From the NCBI GenBank assembly GCA_033032175.1, contig CM065320.1, positions 11,365,413 through 11,429,412 of the forward strand: DNA of 64,000 bases. The letters are read 5' to 3'. This stretch comes from Saturnia japonica (lineage: Eukaryota; Arthropoda; Insecta; Lepidoptera; Saturniidae). The number at the start of each line of letters is the position of its first letter. Within the stretch, counting starts at the first letter, position 1. Both the position numbers and the translations under genes were made by a program. Below, in pieces: positions 1 to 13,704 of the stretch. The notes beneath the pieces are model-generated. The model made no database searches. It was not told where the DNA came from and saw nothing but the letters and a program-made list of their open reading frames with translations.

Positions 1-235
1 AAATAAATAAGCCCTCATAAATATGTTTGTCAATTTGAATACATGTAATATCAGGAAATTGAAGTATCAACGGATTATGATAAAACTTCCAACGATGCAT
101 AAAAGGGATTATCCCCTCTACATTATCGAAAGGATTAGATAAATATTTAAGCCAATAATGCGACTGATCAAACTTTAATCAGATTGGAGGTTTCACTAAT
201 AGCAAGAAAAACGTACTTACTAAAAAATTGTTTCT

Positions 236-487
236 TCTATAGGTTTAGCGTTATGGGTTATGGCCACAATCTCACCTGATCTCAAGTGACGATGTGGCCC
301 AACATGGGTAGCACGCTAAGCCTAGTGGAAGACTGGCTGTCAACTGCATTTACAGGAACACATCTATTGGTGCAACCTGTGGTTACAACACGATGCTTTC
401 CCTCACCGGAAGCTCAGGCTCATTGCAGGGATTCGAACTCACGTCGACCGTCATAATGACCGTACCATTGAGCCATCATTGCTTCAT
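236..487 (-). mobile_element. tRNA-derived SINE, Metulj-like, near full length
   Basis: Read on the minus strand, the head has an A-box-like TGGCTCAATGG and a B box GAGTTCGAATCC, followed by CCTGCAATGAGCCTGAGCTT. The tail includes CTAGGCTTAGCGTGCT. This fits a RNA polymerase III SINE, and I recall Metulj of nymphalid butterflies as the closest family. Confidence 0.75.
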
Positions 488-2749
488 ATTCAGCTGCCAT
501 AAGCAGAATTGTTGATGGGTTGCATATACCAGGATGGTTCCCGTTGATTTTGGACTGTACTGTGCTTAACAATCATCAGGTACAGTCATCACTTTGACAT
601 GCTACTAATAAGGCACAGTGCAGTCACTTTGTGTGCTGTGGGGCGCAAATGCTGTCTGCTTTATTTACGCTTGTCTTCTTAAAACTCGTGAAATGCGTTT
701 TATTTAGTCACACGGCAGCGTGTCAGCCAAATTCGAAAAAAAGGGCGACACACCGGCCAGTTCACACATGAATCATTTTGATCTACTTTCGACCCTATCC
801 ACAAGTCAAAAACTTAACTTACTTATTTTACAGAAGTCATGTTAGAAATCCATGAATTCCAATAGAAATGAAAGAAAGTATCTTACAATTTTTTATTTTA
901 TTAATTGAAGCACGTAATTTCTACAAATATAATTAAAGGAACCGCTATGGAACTTGGTATCTGTTACATCTCAGCTCTTTTATTGGTGACATGGACTAAC
1001 CTGAACGTTGTTTCTACCGTAGTAAGCTCTATCTTTTGTGCTCTATATTGCTCTTCACGTTTATTCCATCCCACAGTATTTTGTCTTCATTCTAATTGAT
1101 TAATTAATATTTAAACTTATGGGAAGGTTTCACTATAAGAGTATTTATTTCGTATCTTACAAAGACAAGAAATTATTTAAAATAGTAATCAAATTATAAT
1201 TAAAAACAATATGTAGTGGAAGCCATCCAACACGCCAAAATAAAGAAACGTATTGGCGAGGTTGGCCACATTGCCACGTTGTATTGATGTAAGTACTGAT
1301 CAAAATTCGACCAGTCTATTCGCGAGTTCCTTAAAAAGTCCTCACGCATTTGGACCCCACGGCTTGAAACTTAGGAGTTTCTGCTCCAAACGACACAAAC
1401 ACGTAGGCCTTACCTAGAACTTGCTCATACTTGCGCCGCTTGGAGCCTTCCGCTGCGCAGTTCCTGCGCCAGCTCTCAGTGATGTAAATGGAAGTAATAA
1501 ATCAATATTAATTGAAAATCATAATGGCTTCTTAGGTTTACACTTGGTTTCACTTGGGAAGAGATCCTCTGCCCATCAGTGGGACACTTACGGGCTGATT
1601 TTTTTTTCTAAATATATTCTACAAACGTAGCAAACAAACATACGGCTCGCTTGGTGGTAAGCGGCTACTGTAGCCTATAGGCGCTTGTAATATTATAGAT
1701 ATCATTAGCGCGTTGGCGACCTTGGACCCTCCTACCCCAAGGAACTCTGAAAGCCCTACTCACCGCAGGGACACAACACAAGGTTATTTATCAGCAATTT
1801 TTTGTTGGGAAGAGGTATTCCACCAGTCAAGCTACCTCAAGCAGAAAGAAATCTCTAAAGAAATTTATTTTATTTATAGTTCTCTTTTCAACCAGTAGCT
1901 GGTTGTCGGTACTTTTAAGGCAATAAATAGGGTATTATCAATATTAGTAGGTACCTTCTGTATAAAATATTCACCACTTCAATGTTCGAAACAGCGATCG
2001 ATGTATTAATTAAATACTTTCTCGGTTATTTAAAACGAATATAATAATTTTATAACTCATGATTACTATCTGCGATACTAGATTTAACTCGAAGTAAAGG
2101 AAACGTCAAGAAGGAAATAATAATTGATGCGAACAGGGAACACGCGTATCCGGCGACGCGACGGAGCGAGGCCGGAAGTAACGCCATACGGCTCGCACTG
2201 CGCCGGAAGTGACGCGCCCCTTTCTTTCCCTCCTCGAGTCATGCGCCTGCGTTCCCCATTCACAACCGTGGGAGAATATCACCAGAACTAAACATCTAAT
2301 TCATGAATGAAAAATAATAACGACAATGAACACGGCCCTGAGTCTGAGTATTTGAATAAAAATAAAGTGGACTGTATAATGAGTGCGTGAATGTGTTTAG
2401 GATATGAATGAAATTGACGTTGGGGTGTTTTTCCTTGAGGTAATGTCATTTGCGTAGTGATATTTTAGTGCTATTTTTAAACGGCTGTCGTTTCAGTGTG
2501 TCGTGTTGTAACGTTTACACGTGCGTCTGGTTGTAAAATAAAACTCATACCTACATACATGCTTAATAAATGTATGCTAGTTATATAAAATATTGGCCAT
2601 TTAGTTTTGATCCTGTAAACGACTGGGATAGTTTTAACAGCGGAATAATTTAAGCCCAATATTTTTTGTTAGGTTCTAAAGATACTTATGCACATTACCA
2701 ATTTGCCGGACAATAAGTTTAAAGACCATGACAAGCAAGTTTTATTGTT
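488..2749. other. Gene-free stretch with a GC-rich island
   Basis: Apart from the repeat at 1618-1860, I see an unclassified repeat (about 700-1100), a probable LINE 3' scrap (CCTCTGCCCATCAGTGGGAC near 1567), and a CpG-rich patch at about 2130-2265 (CCGGCGACGCGACGGAGCGA). No exon with protein similarity was recognised. Confidence 0.6.
1618..1860 (+). repeat. Dispersed SINE-like repeat (GGTAAGCGGCTACYGYAGCC family)
   Basis: It carries CGGCTCGCTTGGTGGTAAGC, GTAGCCTATAGGCGCTTGTA, AACTCTGAAAGCCCTACTCA and GGTATTCCACCAGTCAAGCT. Other copies are at 5559-5760, 13085-13255 (minus) and 58775-59165. I have seen this type in moth and butterfly genomes but cannot name it securely. Confidence 0.6.
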
Positions 2750-2975
2750 AAAACGTTATAAAATAATGAATCATTGCGAAAATGGCTCCCTCTCTGTACA
2801 TCCACTAAAATAACATCAGTATTAAATGTAAACATTATTTATATAGTTTAAATAATGATAAACCCGATCGAGATTCTTACCGTTTTTCTCGATGACTAGG
2901 ATGTTTCCCGAACCGATGCTAGTCTTTTAAGGTTGATAAGTATATTCTTAGGGCCTGAATTGAATAAATTGTTTC
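2750..2975 (+). mobile_element. LINE 3' end, same family as 57570-58100
   Basis: It shares AAACCCGATCGAGATTCTTA, CTCGATGACTAGGATGTTT and AGGGCCTGAATTGAATAAA with the 57570 copy. No coding part remains. Confidence 0.65.
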
Positions 2976-3566
2976 GCGGCTGAGTACCTTTAGCGCTCGC
3001 CCCCAATTTGAAGCTCCAGAGCCCTGTTGACTAACAGTATAATCAGATGAAAAAATATGTTTTTGATTTTCCATAAGATGAATGTGTCGTTACACTCTTA
3101 GACAGTCATTATAATTATTATAACATGAAGAAACTAGGTTAAATAAAAATTTGCCATTATGGACAAAAAAATGAATCTGCCAATTTGATGGAAACCATAA
3201 ATTCAGCACACCAGTATTATAGTTGTAGTGATTTATGTTAGCAAATGGCTTGTTTCAATAATTAATGAGGCTTGTGAGCTTATTTGGTATGCTTGGACAC
3301 ATTAACATTGTCGACTAGTCTGGACAATCTAGTTTTCCATTACATGTCAATACCTAATTATAGAATAACTTACTCAGGTATGTATGGAAGCGAGAGGATG
3401 TGTTACGACTTACGACTTCTAATGAACCGATATTAAAAAACACTGCTGTATTTGTACTTATACTTGAATATATATTATGTACTTCCTTACGTATCATAAA
3501 ATACAACAACTCTCTGTCAGTTTGTTCGTTTGTGATTTTAAAACTACAGATATGTTTGTAATATAT

Positions 3567-4250
3567 ATTTTACTAGCGGTGTGCCCACGGCTCCGTACGA
3601 GTTTATTACGCAGTAATTATCGTCATCTCGTAATGTTGGTTTTACTCATATTATTGACAATATCTGGGCGACCGAGCTCTGCTCGGTCTCTTATAAACAA
3701 AAAAAGAAAAACACCTATCTAGGTAAACATGGAATGTTAAACATTATTTAAATGCAAAGTTTCATCGAAATCATTGGAGCCGTTTCCGAGAAACCAATTA
3801 CATATATATACAAGAATTGCTCACTTAATATAATAAGATAGTCTCTATAAATAAAAATAAGAAATGACATATTTGTACTTCCCGCGTACAAAGGATCGTC
3901 AAAATCGATTGAGAACTAATTTTTTACATCATTCCTACGATATTATTTACGATCCTACTATATTATTTATTGCCGATTCTTATAACCTATAAATTATAGA
4001 ATCACATATGCTTCCCGTATACAAAATTTGATCAGAAAAGAAATGATGAAAATGTAATCTTTTTTAAATAATTTTTTTTACTTTTCTAAAAAGTATTATT
4101 AAAAATTCTTATAGTCTATCAATAAACCAGTGATATAAGCTTCCCGTGTATAAAATTTTATAAGGATCGGTCAAGCCGTTTTTTGAAGTAAATCTGGTCA
4201 CACAAACAGACAGAGAGACAATAATTTTTTTAAGTACATATCCTTCATAT
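3567..4250 (+). repeat. Dispersed repeat, CTAGCGGTGTGCCC / CTTCCCGTGTATAAAATTTY family
   Basis: It contains CTAGCGGTGTGCCCACGGCT, GAGTTTATTACGCAGTAATT, CTTCCCGTGTATAAAATTTT and GTCAAGCCGTTTTTTGAAGT with repeated internal units. Related copies: 11557-11870, 16038-16260, 16815-17340, and on the minus strand 30430-30715 and 32800-32960. An embedded segment (ACCTATCTAGGTAAACATGG to CAAGAATTGCTCACTTAATA) recurs near 45905-46130. Confidence 0.58.
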
Positions 4251-5558
4251 TACACATCTCGGCCAATACCTCGGTCAACGAATGAGCATTGCTGTACAAC
4301 GAGGTAATGTGGCCAGCCTTCTTGGTACTTCTCCTTCTGGCGGTGATTTGGATGGCATCAAATACTTATAGTAATTTTACAATTATTTAGATGTACTTTA
4401 TTATGTTAGTTAAAGTGTGTAACTCTTCTTCTTGTTAAGTGGAGTGTATTTTAGTTATGCATATAATTGTAGTAAAAAACACACTGGTAGATGTAATCTT
4501 TTATATTCAAAATGTGCAGATGCATGCAATGGATATGGTTTAGAGCGTATTATGAACGTACCTGTACAACTGTCCAAGCTGTCTAATGTATTTTACACAA
4601 TGTGCCACAGACTAACAACATCCGTATGTGCCACAGATAATAATTATAATAACATATAATCTCCAAACCATTAGTAAATGTTAATATCTTTATACTTTTT
4701 AGTAGTATAATTTTTTATATAAACAATTAATATTTAGATTAATTATTAACTTAATAGTTACAATGGACTTATTGTATTTAAATAACAGTGGTTCTTCATA
4801 TTATAGTATGTCTATAGGAAAATTTGGAAAAAATACATGTAAAGACATAACTAACATTTATTAATATAGATGTCATAGCTAATGTATGAAATGCCGGTAT
4901 TCTACAGAATGCTAAATGCTATTTAGGCATAGTATGAAATATATTTAAGATTCGTTTGGAATATCACGTGGGAGTTTTGTTAAAGAAATGTTAAAGTGAC
5001 AAGCATACCTCAAAAATACAAAAGTTAATAAGGAAAATAATAAGAGCGCTATTATTATTTTTTATCTACTTGTAAAAGTATTAAAATTAGGTTAGGTAAG
5101 GTAAAATGAAAAAGAAAAGGGGTAAATTAAGAAAAAGAGGTAACATTAGGTCCTAACGCGATCCATTGTCGCCTCACTTATGGCGACTGATAGTACACCG
5201 TGTGCTTTTAGTGATTAGGAATCTCATTTAACCCTCTTATATAACTCCCGAGCGAGAGGGTACCCCAATCACATGACACTTTGAAATCCCACCATAAAAC
5301 TCTCGTGTCACGTAATGTTCGAAACGAATCGGAGATGTATTTTATACTTTGCCGGTTCGCTCATTTGGCATTCTATAGAATGCCTAAGCAATGTTTTAAA
5401 TAAGAATAATTTCAAAAATTGTTTGCTAGCTTCAGGCATTCTATAGAATAACGACATTCTCTACATTGCCTATAACATAGATATACCGTAGTAAAACATT
5501 GTCTAGAATTAAAAAAATAACTCTACGATACCATATATCTATTTTTTATATACAACTA

Positions 5559-5760
5559 AGTTGGCGAACAAGCATTTGGCCCGCCTGATGGTAAGAGGCT
5601 ACCGCAGCCTGGAGATGCTTATAGAACCATAGGTATCACTAACGTGTTGCCCAAGGAGCTCTGGAAACCTTAAACACCACAGGAACACAACACAAGGTTA
5701 TTAGATTGCTATATTACTGTTAACAGCTATCTATCCTTAATAAATAATCTATCAGCAGTT
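5559..5760 (+). repeat. Dispersed SINE-like repeat (same family as 1618-1860)
   Basis: It shares CATTTGGCCCGCCTGATGGT, GAGGCTACCGCAGCCT, AACGTGTTGCCCAAGGAGCT and ACACAACACAAGGTTATTAG. Confidence 0.6.
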
Positions 5761-6256
5761 TGTATATTTTAAAGATAGAATTGTGACTACTGCTGCATGA
5801 AAGCTGTGTCTTTAAGCTCTAAAATACGTAGGAAGTATTAAAAAGTATAAGTAAGAGAGTACAGAGGTAAGAAGAACAATTTTTTATGGAAGAAAGTAAC
5901 AATTGAACAGTTACATTCAATAGTATTTACTGTTGTAAAACTTAAACAAATAATTGAATAATAATGGGAAAGTTTGTGGAGTGAAAAGTTGTCCAAATGG
6001 ACGACAATTAAAAAATAATAAGTTTTGGCGATATATTAAAAAATTTACGCACTCTAATTTGACGCTTTTCGACGCGACGGATACTTTTTCATACATATAA
6101 TAGGGATGTTCTCTATCCTTCATGCTAAAAAAGTAAGGTAAAGATAGATGACAGACAGGTTACTGAGTACAGCTTTAACGCGAGTAAAAAGTGTACTAAG
6201 TTCCTCAAATGATAGAGCTCTGGTGCCAATCGTACGTTTTAAGTGTTATTTATTAA

Positions 6257-6665
6257 GTACTAGCTGTAACTGTGGCTTCGCTCACGTGAACTACAGAATG
6301 CCCGCGCGAATTTTACTCCACCGCTCCCGGCTATTTTAGAGACCAAAGAGCTTATTGTGGGTGTTCTTTAAAATATAGACGTGTAGTCTCTCTGGCATTT
6401 TTGTAGGTCTTTTTAATGTCTACAATTGTGTAGTACATTAATTTGTTATATGTCTTATGGTTTACTCAGCGTAAGCCATTTAAGCGCCCGAAGATTCACC
6501 ATGACCAGTTTTTTATTTGTGCGGAACCCTAATTCTTTTTCCGAAATAAAAGTAACCTAAATTACTCCCTATAACATCAGCTATTTATTAGTGAAAGTCC
6601 CGTCAAAATCGGTCTAACCGTTTCGGAGATTACCCGGAACAAACACAGACAAAATTTTAATATAG
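6257..6665 (+). repeat. Dispersed repeat, CTAGCTGTNNCNGTGGCTTCGC family
   Basis: It starts CTAGCTGTAACTGTGGCTTC and contains CAGAATGCCCGCGCGAATTT, ACTCAGCGTAAGCCATTTAA, GTGCGGAACCCTAATTCTTT and AGTCCCGTCAAAATCGGTCT. Other copies are at 13267-13704, 11055-11520 (minus), 15750-15960 (minus) and 29500-29770. Confidence 0.62.
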
Positions 6666-9600
6666 TTTTTTTTTTTGTTTAAGTATCGTATATACTTTCA
6701 AATGCATTTACTAAAAAACTGTTGTTTTGACAATACAAACAGACGCTTCAATTTTATTTTATTATATAGGTCAGTTGATATATCAATAAATCAAATATTT
6801 TCATGGTTACTTTTTGTATTGATAAGGGATGGCGCTGTCACGATTTTGTACTGCATATCGTTTGATTTTATACATCGTGTTTATGGGTTTGTTTCTTAAT
6901 CGAATTGCGATTTTATTTATTTGTATAGATATAGCTAAAGACGACCGTATATCGGTGACAAGATCGCATTCCGCTTAAATGTATATTTTATGTTTAGCAT
7001 TTCCTGCATGCCATGCCACACAACCAACCGTCACTAATCTGCGGTAATAGTAGAATGTTCAATAGATGAAATAGAATTTATGATCGGTTCTGTCAGGATA
7101 TATTTTTTTATAATTTCATTTTGAAAGAGTGTAAGCCTATGGATATAATAATGAAAAAATAAAAATTTCATACATGAAAATAATAAACAAAGCACATTTA
7201 ATAGGATATCAAAAGAGTAGTATGAAAGTAATCTCGCTAAAGTGATGAACACAATACAACAAAATCGTTGATAACATTTCTTAATAGTTGGCGAAACACA
7301 ATGCCTATAAAAGTGCGGTGTGCGTTCAGATATCTTTGCAATCGAGCGGCAGCTGCTTCATTCAAACCAGAAAAGTCCATCAAAAACGATGTATACTTAC
7401 CCACAGTAACAAGTAGCCTATACTGTATTACGGAAGCAATAAAGTCTATTTTCATATGCTGTACTTATTGACATGTTTGTTGTTTATCACATCGACTATC
7501 CGATGAGGTTTACTAATAATTATGTAAGTTCCGTTATGGGCAACAGAACGTTCCCACCTCCGCAGCGCAGCGCAGTGGTTTCATTAATAAACTAACTAGT
7601 GTATCGAAGTAAATTAGTTTCGTGTCTTCGTACACAAAATGTGGAACACGCGAAGGCTACTTGAGCACGCAACAACATCTCGTTTGACTTTTATGACCAG
7701 CTTTATGCCGGGCTTCATTGAGTTATTGAATTGCTAACTTAACTACGCCTAGCTTTGTTGTTTATATACAGCTGTTGAATGCAAATGTCGACTGATATTG
7801 TGTATATTATGCAAAACGAGCAAATGAATCATCTTTTGTATTTTAAATTTTGTTATTTTTATACAACATACTTTTCTATTAAGACATAAAACGCTATAAA
7901 ATCTGTGATATCAATAATGATACTGAGATCAAAAATTAAATGCTGACTAAACTTGTTACTTTTTGCTTTTAATTATTACATCATATTTTTGTTTATTTTA
8001 CTTTGTAGCTTTTTATTTTGTATTTTGTAACTATCATCTCTGAGTTTTTTTTATAGCACGATGGTGGCAAACGAAGATGCGGTCCGCTTTTAGGTAGGCG
8101 GTTACCGCAGCCTATGGACACTTTCAACAAATACCAGATGCATTTTCCTTTAAAAACTTATTCACACCCTTTTTGAAGAATCCTATACCGTAGTCCCTTC
8201 AACAGAGAGCTCACTCCATAATTATGCAGAGCGTTCGTGGAAGAAAACTCCTCTGAAACCGGACTGTCCGCGACCATTTAGTTTCCAAAGTGTATGGATG
8301 AACTCCCTGCCGATGGCGAGCGGTTCGATGGTGGAAAGTAGCCATTGGCTCCATGTCGAACAATACCTCGGGACACAACCCATTATACAAACAGTAGAAT
8401 TTAATCTGAATTATATGTTGTTTCTCGAGCTGTATACTAATAAGAGTATATTAAAATTTCTATTAGTGTAAGTAGACACATCATGTAAAATTGGATATTT
8501 ATGTTCAAATTCTTATTCAGACCTAATAAATATAAATTATTTTAATTTTATAAATAGTGCCGTGCCCACGGTTTCGTCAGTGTTAAATTTATTCGTCCAA
8601 CTCTGCACTCGTGTAGCCTAGCATAGTTCTCACTTGCCGTACTTGCTTTAAACTTGATTATACATTGATTACACGCTTAAAATATATAGATCAACAACTC
8701 GAAAGAGATTTGGGGAAGATAGGGTTACGAGACCATTTTCATATATGCTATCGGCCTATTTAAATCTTGACTAAAACAAATCCCGTATATTTATGCAAAA
8801 TCTATCATTTTAAAAGGTATTTTAATGTTCAGTAGAAGTGTTTAATTATGGTTACGTGTACTAAACCTGGATGGAACTAGTATAACAAAGAAATTCAACA
8901 AAATAATACGTATACGTATTCCTTTTTTGGTGTCTTTTATTAAACCTATTGTCGATATCCTATTGCATAAACTAAACTAATAATAAAAATAGATAAAATT
9001 TCCTAACAAGTGAATTGCTAGTACTAAAATGTAGAAATACATTCTATTAACATATAAGTTTATGATACAATGAAAACAATATCCCGTGTACAATGAATAA
9101 AAATACATAGTGAATGGAGTGCAAAGCGATTGATAAAATTCAAAATAGGTTGAATGGTGCTAGCATCTGGCGTGCCAGGTGCTTACCCTCAGCCCTGTGC
9201 GTACTGAGACATCTTGACAACTGCCTCTCGAAACGGATGAGAACAAAGGGTGAAACACTTCTACGAAAATTCACTTCAAAATTAAGAGCTGCTCAGACAG
9301 TTCCTTTTTACACGATTGCGAAAATGGAGGGTTATGTTTTTCAAGGGTATGTACGTTTATAGTAAGATTTTAATGCAGTCGGGGCCAGAGGGAAGAGCGG
9401 TTGCATATTTCCCCGCCTCCCGCACGCCTCACCTCATATAAATTATTACCGTGTTTTTCATTATGTTAACTAAGAGTTAAATGTTTAAATTTTAACAAAG
9501 TTGAAAATTATAGACATCGACATTATCGACAGCAATAATTCAATTAAGGTCGCAGCACTATCGAACTCCTTAGCTCTGCATTTAACTCGCGACAATATTA

Positions 9601-11054
9601 TATGTCTATTTCTTTGGCACGCTCTCTAGCCTAAACGGCATAATGGATTTTTCGTTTGATTCGTCTTAATTGTGGGAATGACATAGGCTATGCATACTAC
9701 ATCTGGAAATCAAGTGAAAAGCAAAAATAGAAATTTGTTGTTTTTAAATCAAGTTTTTATTGTTTAAGACCAGATTTTTGTTTTCCCTTTAATCATTTAG
9801 CTTGTTTAGAACTTATATTGTTTATTTATGGCTGTTCTAAAGATGATAGTAGAACCTCTGTTTTTATTATTAATGGAGGATCATGTTGCAGTAACAAAAC
9901 CTTCACCAAGTGAATGTGTAGCAATTGACTTATTGAATCTGTTAATGTGTAGAAAACATTGAAGTATAATATTTATTTTGTGAAATACTTATCTCATTAA
10001 TCTCAGTCAATTTTAAAAAAATGCACCTCTAGGTAATCTTGTAAAATAAAATATTAACTAAGTACATAATTTCAACCACTTAAAGCTAAAATGAGAAACC
10101 ATTTACATATATTTACAGATTTATATATATATAAAAAAGAACATATTAGATTATCATGTTATAAAAGCCTTATCCAAGATCAGATCGATCACAAATTATT
10201 ATCTCTACCGAATTTCAGGAATTCTAAAAATAATCGAAATTGGTATTTTTTTTTCTTTTTTTACTTGACTACGGTTTATTTTTGTACACCAAAAATTTAA
10301 AGTTCCACTTTTCAGGTCAAAAAATGAATTTTTATGGTCACTCAAGTATGTATGCAAGAATTGTTCACACAATAGAGAATAACATTATGAATTTACAATA
10401 TGTTCATCGACCAATACAGACCAAACAGATTTGCAAAAAAATACAAATGTCTTTGTGGGTATTTCCAAATTGCTACTTGTTATTTTATTACGTTTATAAA
10501 CATTCCTATTGTGTCGTGTTGAAATTACAAACAGTCGGTAGTTTTGTTGTTACCGATGTATCCGGATCTTCATGTTTATTTGCCCCAAAGTTAAATTAAT
10601 TAGTGCCCGTCATTTAATCCGAAGAGTAGTTCTAGTAGGTAGGTAGGTGCCCACGTTCCCACGCTGCGCCCGAGTCGCCGGAAATCGTCCCCCGCCCCCC
10701 GCGGCCCCGGCCCCCTGAGCCCGGACGCCCGCGCATTGCCGCTAAGCCCCAAATCGAACCATTGCTCACGAATTAGTCTCCTTCAAATAAAAAAAAAACC
10801 GTCTTAGTTACTTAGCTGCAAAACTGTGGTGCGGACACGCATAGCGAAATGTCAATTCAAAGATACCCTCTACGTCTGCATTTTATGACTCATGAATTGC
10901 TCTTCCTTCCGTGTTTATGAGCCTATCGGGATTTTTATAAGCTGTAGCACTAATATTAGCTTAGAGCCTTAGAATATTAATGTCCATAATGTCTTGATTT
11001 GTAATTTTAAAATAACATCTTTTTACTAAATGCATATGTAGTATATACAGTACC
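6666..11054. other. Gene-free AT-rich stretch
   Basis: It holds short dispersed-repeat pieces near 8060-8390 and 8560-8660 and one striking GC-rich patch at about 10650-10745 (CCCCCGCCCCCCGCGGCCCC). Open frames here are short and low-complexity and look like chance. Confidence 0.55.
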
Positions 11055-11520
11055 CATAAAAAAAAACATTTTTTAAAATTGTTCTGTCTGTTTGTTCCGG
11101 GTTATCTACGAAACTCTTGGAGCTATTTTGACGAGACTTTCACTGGCAGATAGCTGATGTTATAAGGAGTAACTTTTATTAGAAAAAGTGTCAAATGTTT
11201 TAGTTAAAAACTTTAAAAAAAGTTTACATTAAAAAAAAAGAAGAAGAATTGGGGTGCCGCGCAAATAAAAAAAAACTGGTATTGGTGAATCAATTTGGAC
11301 CCTTAAATAGCTTACGCTGAGTAAACCATAAGAGATAACTATATCAAATTAACCCTCTACATCACAAAAATGTAATATAGATATGCCATCCCCAGGAACA
11401 AAGCTACAATGTACAACATAATTGTGAATATTAAAAATGCCTACAAAAAGGCTGTGATAGCACAATATGTTTATCTTGTAATGATCATCCACAATAAGCA
11501 TTTTTATCTTGGGTTACGAA
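11055..11520 (-). repeat. Dispersed repeat (6257 family), reverse orientation
   Basis: The plus strand shows TGTTCCGGGTTATCTACGAA, TGACGAGACTTTCACTGGCA, TAGCTTACGCTGAGTAAACC and CATCCACAATAAGCATTTTT, the reverse complement of the family. Confidence 0.58.
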
Positions 11521-11556
11521 TTCGCTTAAATTTATACAATAAGTAATCTTCTTAAC

Positions 11557-11870
11557 TAGCGGTGCACCGCGGTTCCGCACGCGTTTATTACGCAGTGATT
11601 ATTTTCCTCTCGTAACTTTATTTATACTCATATAAATGACACTTCTTATAGACTATCAATTGAGAAATGACATATTATACTTCCCGTGTATAAAATCTCA
11701 TCAAAACAGATTGCAAATTATTATAAATGTTTTTTTAACTAGTTTCAAAGGTAATATTGACAGATCTTATAGCCTATCTTTTGAACAATTACATAAGTAC
11801 CTTGTGTACATAATTCCATATAAATCGCTCAAGCCATATTTGAGTTAAATCCGAGCATACAGAAAGTCAA
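11557..11870 (+). repeat. Dispersed repeat (3567 family)
   Basis: CTAGCGGTGCACCGCGGTTC, GCGTTTATTACGCAGTGATT and CTTCCCGTGTATAAAATCTC appear in family order, ending TTTGAGTTAAATCCGAGCAT. Confidence 0.57.
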
Positions 11871-13084
11871 AAAATATTTTAAAGTCATTTTCGTGAGCAG
11901 GGTCCAATGTATAGATGCTTAATAGGCAATTTGGAAAAAAAGTTGTACAGAGAGAACTACATATTTTCTAATATAAGTATATAAGCTAAACTTCCCGACA
12001 AAAGTGGACACCTGGCCATACTTAGTTATATAACCTTCCGGTTTCCCAGTGATAGTTTTTGTCACAGAATTATTTATACAATGCATGTTTTGTAAGGGTC
12101 CGGAAGGAAGCTAGCAGTCGGTAATGCGCAAGTTATTAGCCCAGCTTGTAGTGTATTGTTATGCCAGCAAAAGTACCTTTCTTTTTGGTCGGATAACACA
12201 ATATCTTTGTTTGCTAAAATAGAATAGCCCGCCATAAATATATTCAGTAACAATGAATCGGACCCTAATTATAATATTTTTGTATAGGATAGTTTTTTTT
12301 TTATTTTTGGCTATTTACCTATGTAAGCAATTTCACCAATGTCAAGACACGTTACACGTTATAGAATTTAATTGCCAAATGTTCGGTGTACTGTAGAATA
12401 ACCCATAAACAAGACATTGATAATACAGTTGCTACGCTGTTATAGAATTAGAGAAATAATAATTTTGTCATATGATGATCAATATTTTACAATGGCAGTA
12501 ATGGTCTTCATTAAAGGGGACTAGTTGCCTAGTTAGGAAGTAGAAGAAGAAAAAGTCAGAGACAGGAATACAATAAAGTAATAAAAATGGACTGGTTATG
12601 ACTATACAACCATGAGAGGTTGGGCACAGAGAAGTCTCTTTGGAAATTTATCTCTACTTGAAGCACTGGCAAAATAACTCCCGGGACCTATAAACTATTT
12701 TGTGAGAAACGATCTCGTACAAATCTACGTTACTATTCACCATTAAATAGGCTCATGAGAAATTGAGAAATTACAACGTCACTTCCAAGAGTATTTACAA
12801 ATAAACTTGATATCTTCTTTTATACTGTGATTCAAATTCAGAGAGCATATTGTTGTTCGTGAGACGAGAACAAAATTATTGTGTATTTAAACATTATTTC
12901 TATTTCCTTGTTATTGTTTTTATTTTATAAAGCTGTTTGTATCTTTAAATTATTAAAGATATACTATGTAATAAGATTTAATGTGTATGTCATCGTTGCC
13001 CTTAATTAGGGTCACATTTAATTAAAATATTGTACTGCATAATTTTTTTAAAGATGATGTGTTGATGTTGTTTCTGGTAGTGAC

Positions 13085-13255
13085 CTAAGTAAATAAATAA
13101 TATTGCAGCTAAATAACCTTGTGTTGTGTTCCTACGGTGAGTAAGATTTCTAGAGCTCCGTGGGCAACGTGTTTGTGTTTCCTATGGTTCTATAAGCGTC
13201 CAAATGTTAAGGTAACCGCTTGCAATCACGATGGATTACAACCCTAGCTGTATAA
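13085..13255 (-). repeat. Dispersed SINE-like repeat (same family as 1618-1860)
   Basis: The plus strand reads AACCTTGTGTTGTGTTCC, GCTCCGTGGGCAACGTGTTT and CCTATGGTTCTATAAGCGTC, the reverse complement of the 5559 copy. Confidence 0.6.
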
Positions 13256-13266
13256 AAATATTTCTA

Positions 13267-13704
13267 TACTAGCTGTGCCCGTGGCTTCGCTCACGTGGAC
13301 TACAGAATGCCCGCGCGAATCTTGCTCTAGATAGATAGTTAGATAGATGTATACTTTCCCGGACTTTTTTGTATGTCTTTTTAATGCCTATGATTATGTA
13401 GTACATTAATTTGCTATATCTCTTATGGTTTTACTCAGCATAAGCCATTTAAGCGCCCGAATTGATTCACCATGACCAGTTTTTTATTTGTGCGGAACCC
13501 TAATTCTTTTTCTAAATTAAAAGTAGCCTAAGTAAGTAACATAGGCCTACAACCTAATCTACAAAAAAGTCCGGGAGCATACATTTATCTGCTAAGGAAA
13601 ACTCACAATGAGCATTTTTGTCTTTAAAATAGCCGGGAGCGGGGTTGCAAGATTCGCGCGGGCATTCTGTAGTCCACGTGAGCGAAGCCACGGGCACAGC
13701 TAGT
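13267..13704. repeat. Two inverted copies of the 6257 repeat family (foldback)
   Basis: The left arm starts TACTAGCTGTGCCCGTGGCT and the right arm ends with its reverse complement, near identical over about 58 bases. The halves diverge inwards and share TCCCGGACTTTTTTGTA in opposite orientation, so these are two head-to-head copies of one repeat. Confidence 0.72.

Noticed and set aside
10240..10599. 119-codon open frame
   Set aside because: It is AT-rich, lacks recognisable domains and has no splice or neighbour context. It looks like chance.
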